Origin: Arhodomonas aquaeolei DSM 8974
Lineage (GTDB): Bacteria > Pseudomonadota > Gammaproteobacteria > Nitrococcales > Nitrococcaceae
Direction: 5' to 3'
NCBI RefSeq assembly: GCF_000374645.1
Contig: NZ_KB894802.1
Coordinates: 187,924-251,923 of the forward strand
DNA: 64,000 bases
Part shown: positions 45,966 through 54,204 of the stretch, piece by piece
Layout of the letters: every line of letters begins with the position of its first letter
How positions within the stretch are numbered: the stretch's first letter is position 1
Notes under the pieces: model-generated
Database searches by the model: none
Told to the model about the DNA's origin: nothing
Seen by the model: only the letters and a program-made list of their open reading frames with translations
Position numbers and translations under genes: made by a program

Positions 45966-46769
45966 ATGCACGTATGGACCGTCGCGAATCAGAAGGGCGG
46001 GGTCGGCAAGACCACTACCGTGGTCAGTCTCGGCGGTCTGTGCGCCCAGCGCGGCCTGCGCACGCTGGTGGTGGACCTCGACCCCCACGGTTCGCTGAGC
46101 AGCTATTTCCGCCTCGATCCGGAGTCCGTCAACCCGGGGCTCTACGAGCTGTTCCGCAACGACGGTCAGCTCGAGCCGGCGATGCTGCGGCCCACCGGCG
46201 TCGAAGGCCTGTCGCTGCTGCCGGCGTCCACGGCGCTGGCGACGCTGGACCGCCAGCTCGGCACCCGCAAGGGCATGGGGCTGATCCTGCGCCGGGCGCT
46301 ACAGCGCCTGGACGGCGAGTTCGAGCGGGTGCTGCTCGACTGCCCGCCCATGCTGGGCGTGCTGATGGTCAATGCCCTGGCGGCGAGCCAGCGAGTGATC
46401 ATCCCGGTGCAGACCGAGTTCCTGGCGGTCAAGGGGCTTGAGCGGATGATGCGCACGCTGGCGATGATCCAGCGCTCGCGCAACGAGGCGCAGCCGCAGA
46501 CCATCGTGCCCACGCTCTACGACCAGCGTACGCGCGCCTCGGTGGAGACCCTGGCGCTGCTGCGCCACGAGTATTCGGACCTCCTCTGGGACGATGTCAT
46601 CCCGGAGGACACGCTCTTCCGCGAGGCGAGCAAGCAGGCCCTGCCGCTCACGGTACTGCGGCCATGGGCGCGGGGCAGCCAGGCATACCGCCGGCTTCTG
46701 GCTACGGTGGAAGCCACGGCGGAAGACGATCAAAAGGCAAAGGTGCTGGGCGATGACGCGGCGATCTGA
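45966..46769 (+). CDS. parC: ParA-like ATPase, ParC type
   Basis: MinD/ParA-superfamily ATPase of the kind (ParC in Vibrio, related to PpfA) that places chemosensory arrays at the pole. 267 residues from ATG 45966. Deviant Walker A NQKGGVGKTTTVVS near residue 8, VVDLDPHGSLSSYF, LLDCPPMLGVLMVNAL. Its position between cheB and the CheW-domain gene is that of parC-parP in Vibrio and Pseudomonas. motCD, which sit here in Pseudomonas, are absent. Overlaps the next gene by 17 bases. Confidence 0.88.
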   Translation: MHVWTVANQKGGVGKTTTVVSLGGLCAQRGLRTLVVDLDPHGSLSSYFRLDPESVNPGLYELFRNDGQLEPAMLRPTGVEGLSLLPASTALATLDRQLGTRKGMGLILRRALQRLDGEFERVLLDCPPMLGVLMVNALAASQRVIIPVQTEFLAVKGLERMMRTLAMIQRSRNEAQPQTIVPTLYDQRTRASVETLALLRHEYSDLLWDDVIPEDTLFREASKQALPLTVLRPWARGSQAYRRLLATVEATAEDDQKAKVLGDDAAI

Positions 46770-47496
46770 ACAGCACGGCTCCCAGCTGCTCGAGCAGACG
46801 GACGCCGTCCGCGGCTACCTCGACGAGCTGCTGCGCGACCTTCCCACGGATGAGAGAGACGACGTCACGGCGGCGCACGCACCCGAGTCGCAGCCCCTGC
46901 GGGTGGTATCGGAGTCGGCCCCCCTCTCGCCCGCGGAAAGCCCGGAGGGGTCGGCGCTGACGCGGGCGGTGGGGGCCGGTGGCGGCGAGGCCGGCGAGGG
47001 GAGTCTGGTTCCGCCCTGGGCGAGCCCGCAGTTCCAGGCGCTGCTCTTCGAGGTCGGCAGCCTCAAGCTCGCGGTGCCGCTGGTCAAGCTGCACAGCGTG
47101 GTGCCGTTCAGCGATCACATCGCGGCCGTTCCGCGCCAGCCCGAGTGGGTGCACGGCATGATGCGCTATCGTGGCCGCAACGTGCTGGTGATCGACACCG
47201 CGCGGCTGGTGCTGCCGTCGACGCACGCCGACGCCGATGCCGCCGAGGGCCGCCCCGAGCACATGCTCATCGTCGGTGATGGACGCTGGGGGCTCGCCTG
47301 CCGGCGGATCGGTGACGTGGTACGACTGACTCCGGGCGAGGTACGCTGGCGCAGTCGCGCGGGACGCAGGCCCTGGCTGGCGGGTACGGTCCTCGGGCGA
47401 CTGTGTGCGTTAATGGATACCGAGGCGTTTGCCGATATGTTGAGTCAGGGGGCGGAAGGTGCCGCCCTGAGCGTGCGCATCACGGAGAACGAATAG
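46753..47496 (+). CDS. parP: CheW-domain protein, ParP type
   Basis: 247 residues. A disordered acidic/proline-containing N part (about 1-90) precedes a CheW-like domain (FQALLFEVGSLKLAVPLVKL, GMMRYRGRNVLVIDTARLV). ParP couples ParC to CheA and the receptors. The conserved gene pair with parC supports the call; the alternative is a second plain adaptor CheW. Starts inside the end of parC, ends 2 bases before cheW. Confidence 0.82.
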   Translation: MTRRSEQHGSQLLEQTDAVRGYLDELLRDLPTDERDDVTAAHAPESQPLRVVSESAPLSPAESPEGSALTRAVGAGGGEAGEGSLVPPWASPQFQALLFEVGSLKLAVPLVKLHSVVPFSDHIAAVPRQPEWVHGMMRYRGRNVLVIDTARLVLPSTHADADAAEGRPEHMLIVGDGRWGLACRRIGDVVRLTPGEVRWRSRAGRRPWLAGTVLGRLCALMDTEAFADMLSQGAEGAALSVRITENE

Positions 47497-47498
47497 TT

Positions 47499-47984
47499 AT
47501 GTCGGAACAGCTGCATGCACAGACCGAGGCCGAGGGCGCGGTTAGCCAGTGGGTCACCTTCACCCTCGACGACGAGACCTACGGCATAGGGGTAATGCAG
47601 GTCCAGGAGGTCCTGCCGCTCTCGGAGATCGCGCCGGTGCCCGGTGCGCCGCCTTACGTGCTCGGTATCATCAACCTGCGTGGCAATGTGGTCACCGTCA
47701 TCGACACCCGCATGCGTTTCGGTCTGCGCCCGAAGGAGCCGGAGGACAGCGACCGCATCGTGGTGATGGAGGCGGGTAACCAGGTCGCCGGCATCCTGGT
47801 CGATAGCGTCGCCGAGGTGACCTACGTGCGCGACGGCGAGATCGACACCGCGCCCAACGTCGGCAATGACGACGCCTCGCATTATATCTACGGCGTGGTC
47901 AGCCGGGACGACGACCTGCTGATCCTGGTGGACGTCAACCGCCTGCTGAGCGCCGATGAGTGGGAGGAGGTCGCCGAGCTCTGA
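47499..47984 (+). CDS. cheW: CheW, coupling protein
   Basis: Links receptors to CheA in the array. 161 residues: a single CheW domain with FTLDDETYGIGVMQVQEVL, YVLGIINLRGNVVTVIDTR and the C-terminal DDLLILVDVNRLLSADEW. Canonical length and end of the main chemotaxis run. Confidence 0.96.
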   Translation: MSEQLHAQTEAEGAVSQWVTFTLDDETYGIGVMQVQEVLPLSEIAPVPGAPPYVLGIINLRGNVVTVIDTRMRFGLRPKEPEDSDRIVVMEAGNQVAGILVDSVAEVTYVRDGEIDTAPNVGNDDASHYIYGVVSRDDDLLILVDVNRLLSADEWEEVAEL

Positions 47985-47991
47985 TGAGGCG

Positions 47992-48411
47992 ATGGCTGGA
48001 GATGGCGGCGTGAGCGCGATGCTGATCGCGACGGGGGCGGCGGTGCTCGCACTCACCGCGCTTGCCGCGGCCGCCTATGTCGTGCGGCGATCGCGCGCCC
48101 ATGCGCGCTGGCTCACGGCGATGGATTCGCGCTGGGCCGATCTCGCCGAGCAGCTCAAGGCCCTCACCGCTGGCGCCCTCGGGCAGGGGGAACGGCTGAA
48201 CCGCCTCGAGGAGAACATCGGGCGGCTGCGACACCGCCTGGACACTGTCGCGAGCCAGGAGACCGGTGGCGGCCCGGCCTTCGCCCAGGCGATCCGGCTC
48301 GCGCGCCGGGGCGCCAGTGTCGACGAGGTCATGGAAACCTGCGGGCTGAGCCGCATGGAAGCGGAGCTGGTGGTCACCCTCCACCGTGATGAGGACGGTG
48401 GCGGCGGCTGA
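47992..48411 (+). CDS. DUF2802 family membrane-anchored protein
   Basis: 139 residues. One N-terminal membrane helix (AMLIATGAAVLALTALAAA), a coiled coil (WADLAEQLKALTAGALGQGE to RLRHRLDTVASQ) and a C-terminal DUF2802 helix-turn-helix-like part (AIRLARRGASVDEVMETCGLSRMEAELVVTLH). The family is commonly found just after cheW in polar-flagellated gammaproteobacteria; function unknown. Start uncertain: ATG 47992, or GTG 48010 with GGAGA 7-8 bases upstream. Confidence 0.75.
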   Translation: MAGDGGVSAMLIATGAAVLALTALAAAAYVVRRSRAHARWLTAMDSRWADLAEQLKALTAGALGQGERLNRLEENIGRLRHRLDTVASQETGGGPAFAQAIRLARRGASVDEVMETCGLSRMEAELVVTLHRDEDGGGG

Positions 48412-48454
48412 ACACCGTGCGCCGGTCCCGGACCGCGCCTGCGCCTGTGGCCTT

Positions 48455-48763
48455 TCAACGCTCCGATCCGCCCTTCTCACGGGCGCTGTAGCCCGTCGGG
48501 ACGCGGCCGCGAACCCAGTAGGCGAAGGCGATCACCTCAGCGACTGCGCGGTAGAGGTCCTCGGGTATCTCCTGGCCCAGAGGCAACGTCGCCAGGACCT
48601 CCGCCAGGTCCGCGTTGGCGTCCAGGGGCACGCCGTGTGCCTCGGCGATCCGCCGGATCTCGTCCGCGGTGACGCCTTGGCCGCTCGCGGTCACCCGCGG
48701 CGCACTGTCGCCGCTGTATTCCAGGGCGACGGCGATCCGCCGACGTTCGTCAGGCCCGGTCAT
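48455..48763 (-). CDS. FlhB C-terminal-domain homologue (FlhB2)
   Basis: 102 residues similar to the cytoplasmic domain of FlhB/EscU after the cleavage site (RRIAVALEYSGDSAPRVTASGQG, AEAHGVPLDANADLAEVLATLPLGQEIPEDLYRAVAEVIAFAYWV). It lacks membrane segments and begins where the processed FlhB fragment would, without NPTH. Such free-standing proteins accompany a second FliK gene in many proteobacteria, and here the two overlap by 14 bases. A modulating role in export specificity is inferred. Confidence 0.85.
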   Translation of the reverse strand: MTGPDERRRIAVALEYSGDSAPRVTASGQGVTADEIRRIAEAHGVPLDANADLAEVLATLPLGQEIPEDLYRAVAEVIAFAYWVRGRVPTGYSAREKGGSER

Positions 48764-49853
48764 TGATCAATCCCTCCCCGTCCTCGGATATCGCGCCGGC
48801 CTCGGGCTCCGGCGGCCGTTCGCTTACCCTCAGCCCCTGGATCGCGAGCCCGGCGTCGTCCAGGGCCTTCTCCAGGTGGGGCATCTCCGTGGCCAGCGCC
48901 TCGCGAAGCACGGCATCCTCCGCGCGCCAGGTGATGCTGAGGCCGTCGGCGTCGTAGAACAGCCGGGCTTCCAGCTCGCCGAGACCGGTGAACCCCAGGC
49001 GGACATCTACCCGCCAGCGTTTCGGTTCGCCTTCGGTGGCCGTGTCGCCGCCCTCGCCGCGGCCGGTGGACTCCTCGCGGATCGACAGGCGCAGATCGTC
49101 GATCTCGCCACCGTTCGCCACCGGCAGCTCGAAGCTCAGGGCGACCTGGCCGTTGGGCCGGTGGGCGGCGAGTTGGTGGATCATCTGCCGCGCCAGGACG
49201 CCGCTGACGGCCTGCTCGGCGTCCCGGGCCGCGCGGCTGGCGGTCGCGTCGTCGCGCTCGCCAGCCGCGCGGTCCGACCCGCGCAGTGCGGCCGCCAGGC
49301 GCAGTAGGCGGGCACGGAGGTCACCGCGGGTGATGATGTCGGCCTGTTCGGGTTGAGCGGCAAGCCGGCTCTCGAAAAGGGTTCCGGAGTTCCGCAGCGC
49401 GGTATGCAGGCCTTCCGCGGAACTCAGTTGTCCGGGGGTCGGCAGTGAGGCCAGCAGGGGCTGGAGCGCCCGTGCGGCCGGCTCGGGGATCTCGCCTGCG
49501 GGTACTGCCGCCAGCAGCCTGATTCCCTGTGACACGGGTTGCTGGCGCGGCAGGTTGATCCGCTGGAGGCGGGTAAGGGCATCGCCGCCGCTGTGACCGG
49601 CCAGGAGCTCCAGACCGGCTTGGCCGCCCTCGCCGGCGGTTACCCGCAGGGCGACGCTGTCACCGGTGGCGAGGCCGGTGCCGGCGGGCAGCGGCAGGCG
49701 CAGGCGGCCGGCCACCGCCATCATCTGACCCTCGTCGCCGCGACGCACCGTGGCGTGGAGGACCCGTCCCGTGGGCAGGACCTGGAGCATGGGGCTGGCC
49801 TCGATGGGTACGCTGATCGGGCGTGGGTTCGCGGGGGGCGTGTACAGCATCAC
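48750..49853 (-). CDS. second FliK-type hook-length control protein
   Basis: 367 residues. N and middle parts are Ala/Gly/Arg/Leu-rich; the C-terminal part carries a hook-control domain (RWRVDVRLGFTGLGELEARLFYDADGLSITWRAEDAVLREAL) equivalent to that of FliK, with an acidic tail. Differs from the fliK at 29396 in that the low-complexity part is less acidic. Paired with FlhB2, so probably acts on export switching. Divergent from the diguanylate cyclase gene. Confidence 0.8.
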   Translation of the reverse strand: MMLYTPPANPRPISVPIEASPMLQVLPTGRVLHATVRRGDEGQMMAVAGRLRLPLPAGTGLATGDSVALRVTAGEGGQAGLELLAGHSGGDALTRLQRINLPRQQPVSQGIRLLAAVPAGEIPEPAARALQPLLASLPTPGQLSSAEGLHTALRNSGTLFESRLAAQPEQADIITRGDLRARLLRLAAALRGSDRAAGERDDATASRAARDAEQAVSGVLARQMIHQLAAHRPNGQVALSFELPVANGGEIDDLRLSIREESTGRGEGGDTATEGEPKRWRVDVRLGFTGLGELEARLFYDADGLSITWRAEDAVLREALATEMPHLEKALDDAGLAIQGLRVSERPPEPEAGAISEDGEGLINDRA

Positions 49854-49954
49854 ATCCCAGCCGCGTCAGATTTCCGACCATCGCATGGCGCAGAACCTCT
49901 TCCAGATGCCGCCGTTTTGGCTATTTGTCGGATTCGACGGGTCAAATTACCGGT

Positions 49955-49970
49955 TGGCACGGAATTCGCT
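49955..49970 (+). promoter_or_regulatory. sigma54 promoter for the diguanylate cyclase gene
   Basis: TGGCACG-GAAT-TCGCT with exact GG-N10-GC spacing (-24 block exact, -12 one mismatch). Transcription would start near 49980, so the ATG at 49975 cannot be used and the GTG at 50011 becomes the start. Confidence 0.7.
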
Positions 49971-50010
49971 TCGCATGCCCCGTCAATCCGATAGGAACGA
50001 GGGTGCCACC

Positions 50011-50937
50011 GTGGTTGCGAAACGCCAAGCCGAGCCCGATGTCTGGGTGATCGACGAGACCGGTGCCGACGAGCTCCTGAGCCTGGGGAGCCCGGCCGTG
50101 GCCTGGCTGCTGACGCTGCAGCGTGTCACCAGCGTGGAGGAACGGCTGGGGGTTCTCCTGGACTGGTTGTCGTTCCAGGCCGGTGTGACGGCGTTGCGAT
50201 TCATCGACCAGGACGGACGTGTACGAATGGATACCGGTCCGGAGACGGGCACCTGCTTATGGTGGCGGATCGCCGGATCGGAGGCGCCCGGGCTGTTCCG
50301 CATCGGCGACGATGGCGTTGTGGATGTCAAGAAACTGTCGCTGATTCTCGGCGCGGCGGCGGCGTTGCTGCGCACTGCGCTCGCCTACGAGCGCGCCGTC
50401 CGCAGTGCCCGCCGCGATCCGCTGACCGGCCTGCAGAACCGCGAGGCCATGGAGGAGGCCCTGCTCGCCGAGTTGGACCTGGTCGCACGTCACGATGCCC
50501 CGCTCACCCTGCTCGTCGTCGATATCGACCACTTCAAGCACATCAACGACTGCTTCGGCCATCGCGCCGGGGATGCTGTGCTGCGGGAGATAGCGCAGCG
50601 CCTGCAGGCACGTTCGCGCACCGGCGATCTCGTGTTCCGCTACGCCGGTGACGAGTTCGTGGTGGCGTTGCGCCAGACCGACGAGCCCGGGGCAGAGCAT
50701 GCGGCACGGCGCCTGCGTCACTTGGTCGAGCGTGCCGTGATCCAGCACGAGGATCACATCATTCGCGTCCGCGTGAGTGTCGGGGCCGCCTGTGCGCGCG
50801 CGGGCGACACGCTGGGGACGCTGTTCGAGCGCGCGGACCAGGCAATGTACCGCGACAAGGCGGACCCGCTGCGCATCCCGCTTGCCGCGGGACCCACCCG
50901 GGCGGGCGAGCCGGCGCACGGCCTTCAGGGGCAGTAG
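50011..50937 (+). CDS. diguanylate cyclase (GGDEF) at the end of the flagellar cluster
   Basis: Makes c-di-GMP. 308 residues from GTG 50011 (GAGGG 7 bases before). N-terminal part (about 1-120) is a GAF-like or unknown sensor without membrane helices, so cytoplasmic. GGDEF domain: RRDPLTGLQNREAM, VDIDHFKHINDCFGHRAGD, and active site RYAGDEFVVAL (AGDEF variant, generally active) with an inhibitory I-site RTGD exactly 5 residues before it. The open frame further upstream covers promoter sequence. A sigma54 site places it under FleQ-type control. Confidence 0.9.
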   Translation: MVAKRQAEPDVWVIDETGADELLSLGSPAVAWLLTLQRVTSVEERLGVLLDWLSFQAGVTALRFIDQDGRVRMDTGPETGTCLWWRIAGSEAPGLFRIGDDGVVDVKKLSLILGAAAALLRTALAYERAVRSARRDPLTGLQNREAMEEALLAELDLVARHDAPLTLLVVDIDHFKHINDCFGHRAGDAVLREIAQRLQARSRTGDLVFRYAGDEFVVALRQTDEPGAEHAARRLRHLVERAVIQHEDHIIRVRVSVGAACARAGDTLGTLFERADQAMYRDKADPLRIPLAAGPTRAGEPAHGLQGQ

Positions 50938-51050
50938 CGGCGGGCAGGAGCCGCCGCACGGTTGGCTTGGGCCATGGGTGCGTCCGCGGCCATGCGTACC
51001 CCGCGGTGAACGGGCTATGATGTGTCGGAAACCCCTTCCGGAGCACGGCA

Positions 51051-51740
51051 TTGACCAGCATCCTGGTGGTCGAGGACAACCTCGATCTCGCAGCCAATAT
51101 CGTGGATTACATGGAAACCTGCGGTCACGTCGCGGACTCTGCGGCCGATGGCCGCGAGGCGCTCCGCCTGACCGGGTGCCACCATTACGATGTCATCGTC
51201 CTGGATCTCGCATTGCCGGGCGTTGACGGCTTGACGGTCTGCCGCCGTCTCAGGGAGGGCGGTGACGCCACCCCGGTGATCATGCTCACGGCTCGGGGTG
51301 AGCTCGACGAGAAGCTCGCGGGGATCGAGCACGGCGCCGATGACTACCTCGTCAAGCCGGTGGCCCTTGCGGAGCTGGAGGCACGGATCCGCGCCCAGGT
51401 GCGCCGCGCGCGCGGGGCGTTCAACCGGACGAGCCTGCGCGTTGGCGACCTCGATCTCGATGAGCGCACGCGGGAGGTGTTCCGCGCCGGCCGGCCGGTC
51501 AGCCTCGCCCGCGCCGATTTCCTCCTGCTGCGGCGGTTGATGCGCGATGCGCCGAACGTGGTCACGCGGGAGGCGCTGGAGGAAGCGCTCTGGGGTGACG
51601 AGCCGCCTGCCACCGACACCCTCCGCGCCCATGTCCACCGCCTGCGCCGTGTCATCGACCACCCCTTCGACCAGCGGCTACTGCACACGGTGCACGGGGT
51701 CGGATATCGCCTGGTGCCCGCGGATGAAGCCCAGGCATAG
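51051..51740 (+). CDS. OmpR-family response regulator
   Basis: 229 residues. Receiver domain with VVEDN acid pair, phospho-Asp52 in VLDLALPGVDG, Thr in MLTARGE and Lys in VKPVAL, followed by a winged-helix DNA-binding domain (LARADFLLLRRLMRDAPNVV, RAHVHRLRRVID, TVHGVGYRLV). Starts at TTG 51051 with GGAG 7 bases upstream. Overlaps the kinase gene by 17 bases. By position it may regulate the sugar-transfer genes that follow, as PmrA does in other bacteria; this is inference. Confidence 0.93.
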   Translation: MTSILVVEDNLDLAANIVDYMETCGHVADSAADGREALRLTGCHHYDVIVLDLALPGVDGLTVCRRLREGGDATPVIMLTARGELDEKLAGIEHGADDYLVKPVALAELEARIRAQVRRARGAFNRTSLRVGDLDLDERTREVFRAGRPVSLARADFLLLRRLMRDAPNVVTREALEEALWGDEPPATDTLRAHVHRLRRVIDHPFDQRLLHTVHGVGYRLVPADEAQA

Positions 51741-53052
51741 CCTCCGGTTCCGCATTCTGGCGGCGTTCGTCACCGCCGGCATAGTGCTCGGGCCGCTGCT
51801 GGTTGGGGGGCTGCTCGCTGCCGCGTACCAGTTAGAGGAACGCGCGGTGGCCCGCGCCCTCAGCGCTCGGCTCGAGCAGGTCGTCGCGGCGCCCGAACGG
51901 TTCGACCTGCGCGCTTCCCCGCAACGGCCCGGTGTGCTCGTCTACGGTCGTCTCCCTCCCGCCATGCTCCCCGAGGGCGTAGCGGGCTGGGAGCAGGGCC
52001 TCTACGAGCTGGGACAGGGCGGCTCCGCTGAGTACCAGGGACCCTTGCGGGTGGACGCGGTCGCGCGGTTGTCGCAGCGCCGGAGCTGGGCCCTGGCGGT
52101 GGCGCGCCGTGACGGCCAGACGTTCGTTGTCGCCGATGACCTCACAACGCTGGAATACCGGGAATCCCTCACGCTCTGGCTAGTCGCCGGGGGTAGCGTG
52201 CTCGCGCTCTACGTCTCGCTGTGGCTGGGCTATTATTTCTCCAGGCGGCTGATCGAGCCGCTGCGCCGCCTTGCGCTGTCCGTGGGTGAGGGTAAACGGG
52301 TGCTACGGGGGGTCAGCATCGAGAGCGATGACTATCCCCCGGACGAAGTCGGAGAGCTTGCGTGCGCCTTCGCGGACTACCAGCGGCGCATGGTCGAGGC
52401 CCTGGAGCGCGAGCGGGCATTCTCCGCGGACGCGAGCCACGAGTTGCGCAATCCCCTGGCCGTGATCGGGAGCTCGCTGGAGATCGCGGAGCGCGATCCC
52501 GGCCTGGCGGAGCCGACCCGTCGGGCGCTGGCCCGGGCGAACGCCGCGACACGCGAGATCACCGATACCGTCGGCGCGCTCCTGGTGCTGGCGCGCGAGG
52601 CCTCGGGCGATATCCCCCACGCGCCGGTCGAGGTCGAGCCGGTGCTCGCGCCGCTGGTGGGGCGGCTGGCCGCCGACGCCGGGATCCCCGTGGACTGGGA
52701 GGTCATCGCCCGGGCGACCCTGGCGGCCCCGGAAGTGGCGATTCGCGCCGTGGCGGAGAACCTGATCCGCAACGCGGTGCAGCATACCCGCAACGGGTAT
52801 GTCCGGGTCCGGCTGTACCGGGATCGTCTCAGTGTCGAGGATAGCGGCGTTGGTATCCCCGCGGAAGAAATCGAGCGCATCCGTCTCCGCGGGGTGCGGG
52901 GCAGCAACACCCTCAGCCGCGGTAGCGGCCTGGGGCTGTCCATCGCCGAACGGTTGTGCCGGCGTTTCGGGTGGCGCATCGACATCGACAGCACCGTTGG
53001 CGTGGGTACGCGGGTGGTGTGGCGCTTTGCCGAGGCATCGGCGCCGGGATAG
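51724..53052 (+). CDS. sensor histidine kinase
   Basis: 442 residues. Membrane helices near 8-32 and 155-178 flank a periplasmic sensor domain of about 120 residues; a HAMP-like linker follows; HisKA box FSADASHELRNPLAVIG with His239; ATPase domain with N box ENLIRNAVQHTRNG, G1 VEDSGVGIP and GSGLGLSIAERL. ATG at 51724 lies inside the end of the regulator gene. Its signal is unknown. Confidence 0.93.
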   Translation: MKPRHSLRFRILAAFVTAGIVLGPLLVGGLLAAAYQLEERAVARALSARLEQVVAAPERFDLRASPQRPGVLVYGRLPPAMLPEGVAGWEQGLYELGQGGSAEYQGPLRVDAVARLSQRRSWALAVARRDGQTFVVADDLTTLEYRESLTLWLVAGGSVLALYVSLWLGYYFSRRLIEPLRRLALSVGEGKRVLRGVSIESDDYPPDEVGELACAFADYQRRMVEALERERAFSADASHELRNPLAVIGSSLEIAERDPGLAEPTRRALARANAATREITDTVGALLVLAREASGDIPHAPVEVEPVLAPLVGRLAADAGIPVDWEVIARATLAAPEVAIRAVAENLIRNAVQHTRNGYVRVRLYRDRLSVEDSGVGIPAEEIERIRLRGVRGSNTLSRGSGLGLSIAERLCRRFGWRIDIDSTVGVGTRVVWRFAEASAPG

Positions 53053-53148
53053 CATCCGGGCGCAGCGCGGGGGAAGCGGGCATCGGCCGTCCGGGGTCGC
53101 GTGCGGATGGTGCGGTGCGATGCACACGCCCCGCCCGTACACATTCTG

Positions 53149-53165
53149 TTAACAACCCCTTCATT
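53149..53165 (+). promoter_or_regulatory. possible OmpR-type direct repeat before the GT2 gene
   Basis: TTAACA at 53149 and TTCATT at 53160 are 11 bases apart, the spacing of OmpR/PmrA/QseB half-sites, in an unusually AT-rich spot of the 151-base gap between kinase and glycosyltransferase genes. The match is weak. Confidence 0.25.
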
Positions 53166-53203
53166 AGACTCGCGCACACGCTCATGGAAGGTCGAGGCAG
53201 CAG

Positions 53204-53917
53204 GTGGAGTATTCGGTCGTCATCCCCGTTTATAACGAAACCGAGAATGTCGTTTCCCTGGCTGACGAGGTGCACAGGGCCCTGGAAGACTTCGTCGACT
53301 ACGAGATCGTATTCGTCGACGACGGCAGCACCGATGACAGCGTCTCCCGCCTGGCGCGGCTGCGCCGGGCGGACCCACGCATCCGCGTGATTGCACACGA
53401 GCGCAACGCCGGCCAGAGCGCGGCGCTCGCCACGGGTGTATCCGCTGCGGCGGGTGTCTGGATCCTTACCCTCGACGGGGACGGCCAGAACGATCCCGCC
53501 GACATCCCCCGGCTGATCGCCGAGCGTGAGCGCACCGCGGCCGATCTCGTCGCCGGTTGGCGCCGCCGCCGCAACGACACCTGGCTGAAGCGGGTTTCCT
53601 CCCGCGTGGCCAACGGCGTGCGCCGGCGTGTGCTCGATGATGGCTGTCCGGATACGGGCTGCGGTCTGAAGCTCTTCCGCCGCGCGATCTTCCTGTCCGT
53701 ACCGCATTTCAATCACATGCACCGATTCCTGCCCGCGCTGTTCCATCAAGCCGGGGCGCAGGTGGCGACCCTGGCGGTGAACCATCGTGCCCGTAATGCT
53801 GGGCGCTCCAAGTACGGGCTCGGTAACCGGCTGTGGGTGGGGATCGTCGATGTTCTCGGGGTGCTGTGGCTGGGTCACCGGCGCCTGAACGTGAGCTATC
53901 ACGAGGTGAGCCCATGA
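53204..53917 (+). CDS. GT2 glycosyltransferase, polyprenyl-phosphate sugar synthase type
   Basis: 237 residues starting at GTG 53204 (GAGG 6 bases upstream). GT-A fold: VVIPVYNETENV, EIVFVDDGSTDDS, the DxD motif in TLDGDGQNDP and DTGCGLKLFRR. Resembles ArnC/dolichyl-phosphate mannose synthases but without their C-terminal membrane helices. It would transfer a sugar from a nucleotide donor to undecaprenyl phosphate at the cytoplasmic face. Its stop overlaps the next ATG (ATGA). Confidence 0.87.
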   Translation: MEYSVVIPVYNETENVVSLADEVHRALEDFVDYEIVFVDDGSTDDSVSRLARLRRADPRIRVIAHERNAGQSAALATGVSAAAGVWILTLDGDGQNDPADIPRLIAERERTAADLVAGWRRRRNDTWLKRVSSRVANGVRRRVLDDGCPDTGCGLKLFRRAIFLSVPHFNHMHRFLPALFHQAGAQVATLAVNHRARNAGRSKYGLGNRLWVGIVDVLGVLWLGHRRLNVSYHEVSP

Positions 53918-54204
53918 TCGAGCCGACCTTCATCTGGCTGGGCGTGGGGTTGTTCGGCCAGGCGCTCTTCTCGCTGCGTTTCCTGGTGCAGTGGTTCCAG
54001 AGCGAGCGCGCGCGGCGCAGTGTCATTCCGGTGCCGTTCTGGTATTTCAGCATCGCGGGCGGGATGACGCTGCTGGCCTATGCGATTCACCGCGAGGATC
54101 CGGTGTTCATCATCGGCCAGGCCTCGGGGCTGTTCATCTACCTGCGCAACCTTTACTTCATCTACCGCCATCGTGGCGAGGGCGTCGACGCGGAGGGCGC
54201 ATGA
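53914..54204 (+). CDS. LAB_N (lipid-A-disaccharide synthase N-terminal-like) membrane protein
   Basis: 96 residues with three hydrophobic segments (FIWLGVGLFGQALFSLRFLV, WYFSIAGGMTLLAYAI, VFIIGQASGLFIYLRNLY). QWFQSERARRSVIPVPFWYFS is characteristic of the LAB_N family, a small membrane protein usually found between GT2 and GT39 genes. Probably helps move or present the lipid-linked sugar; unproven. Confidence 0.85.
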   Translation: MIEPTFIWLGVGLFGQALFSLRFLVQWFQSERARRSVIPVPFWYFSIAGGMTLLAYAIHREDPVFIIGQASGLFIYLRNLYFIYRHRGEGVDAEGA

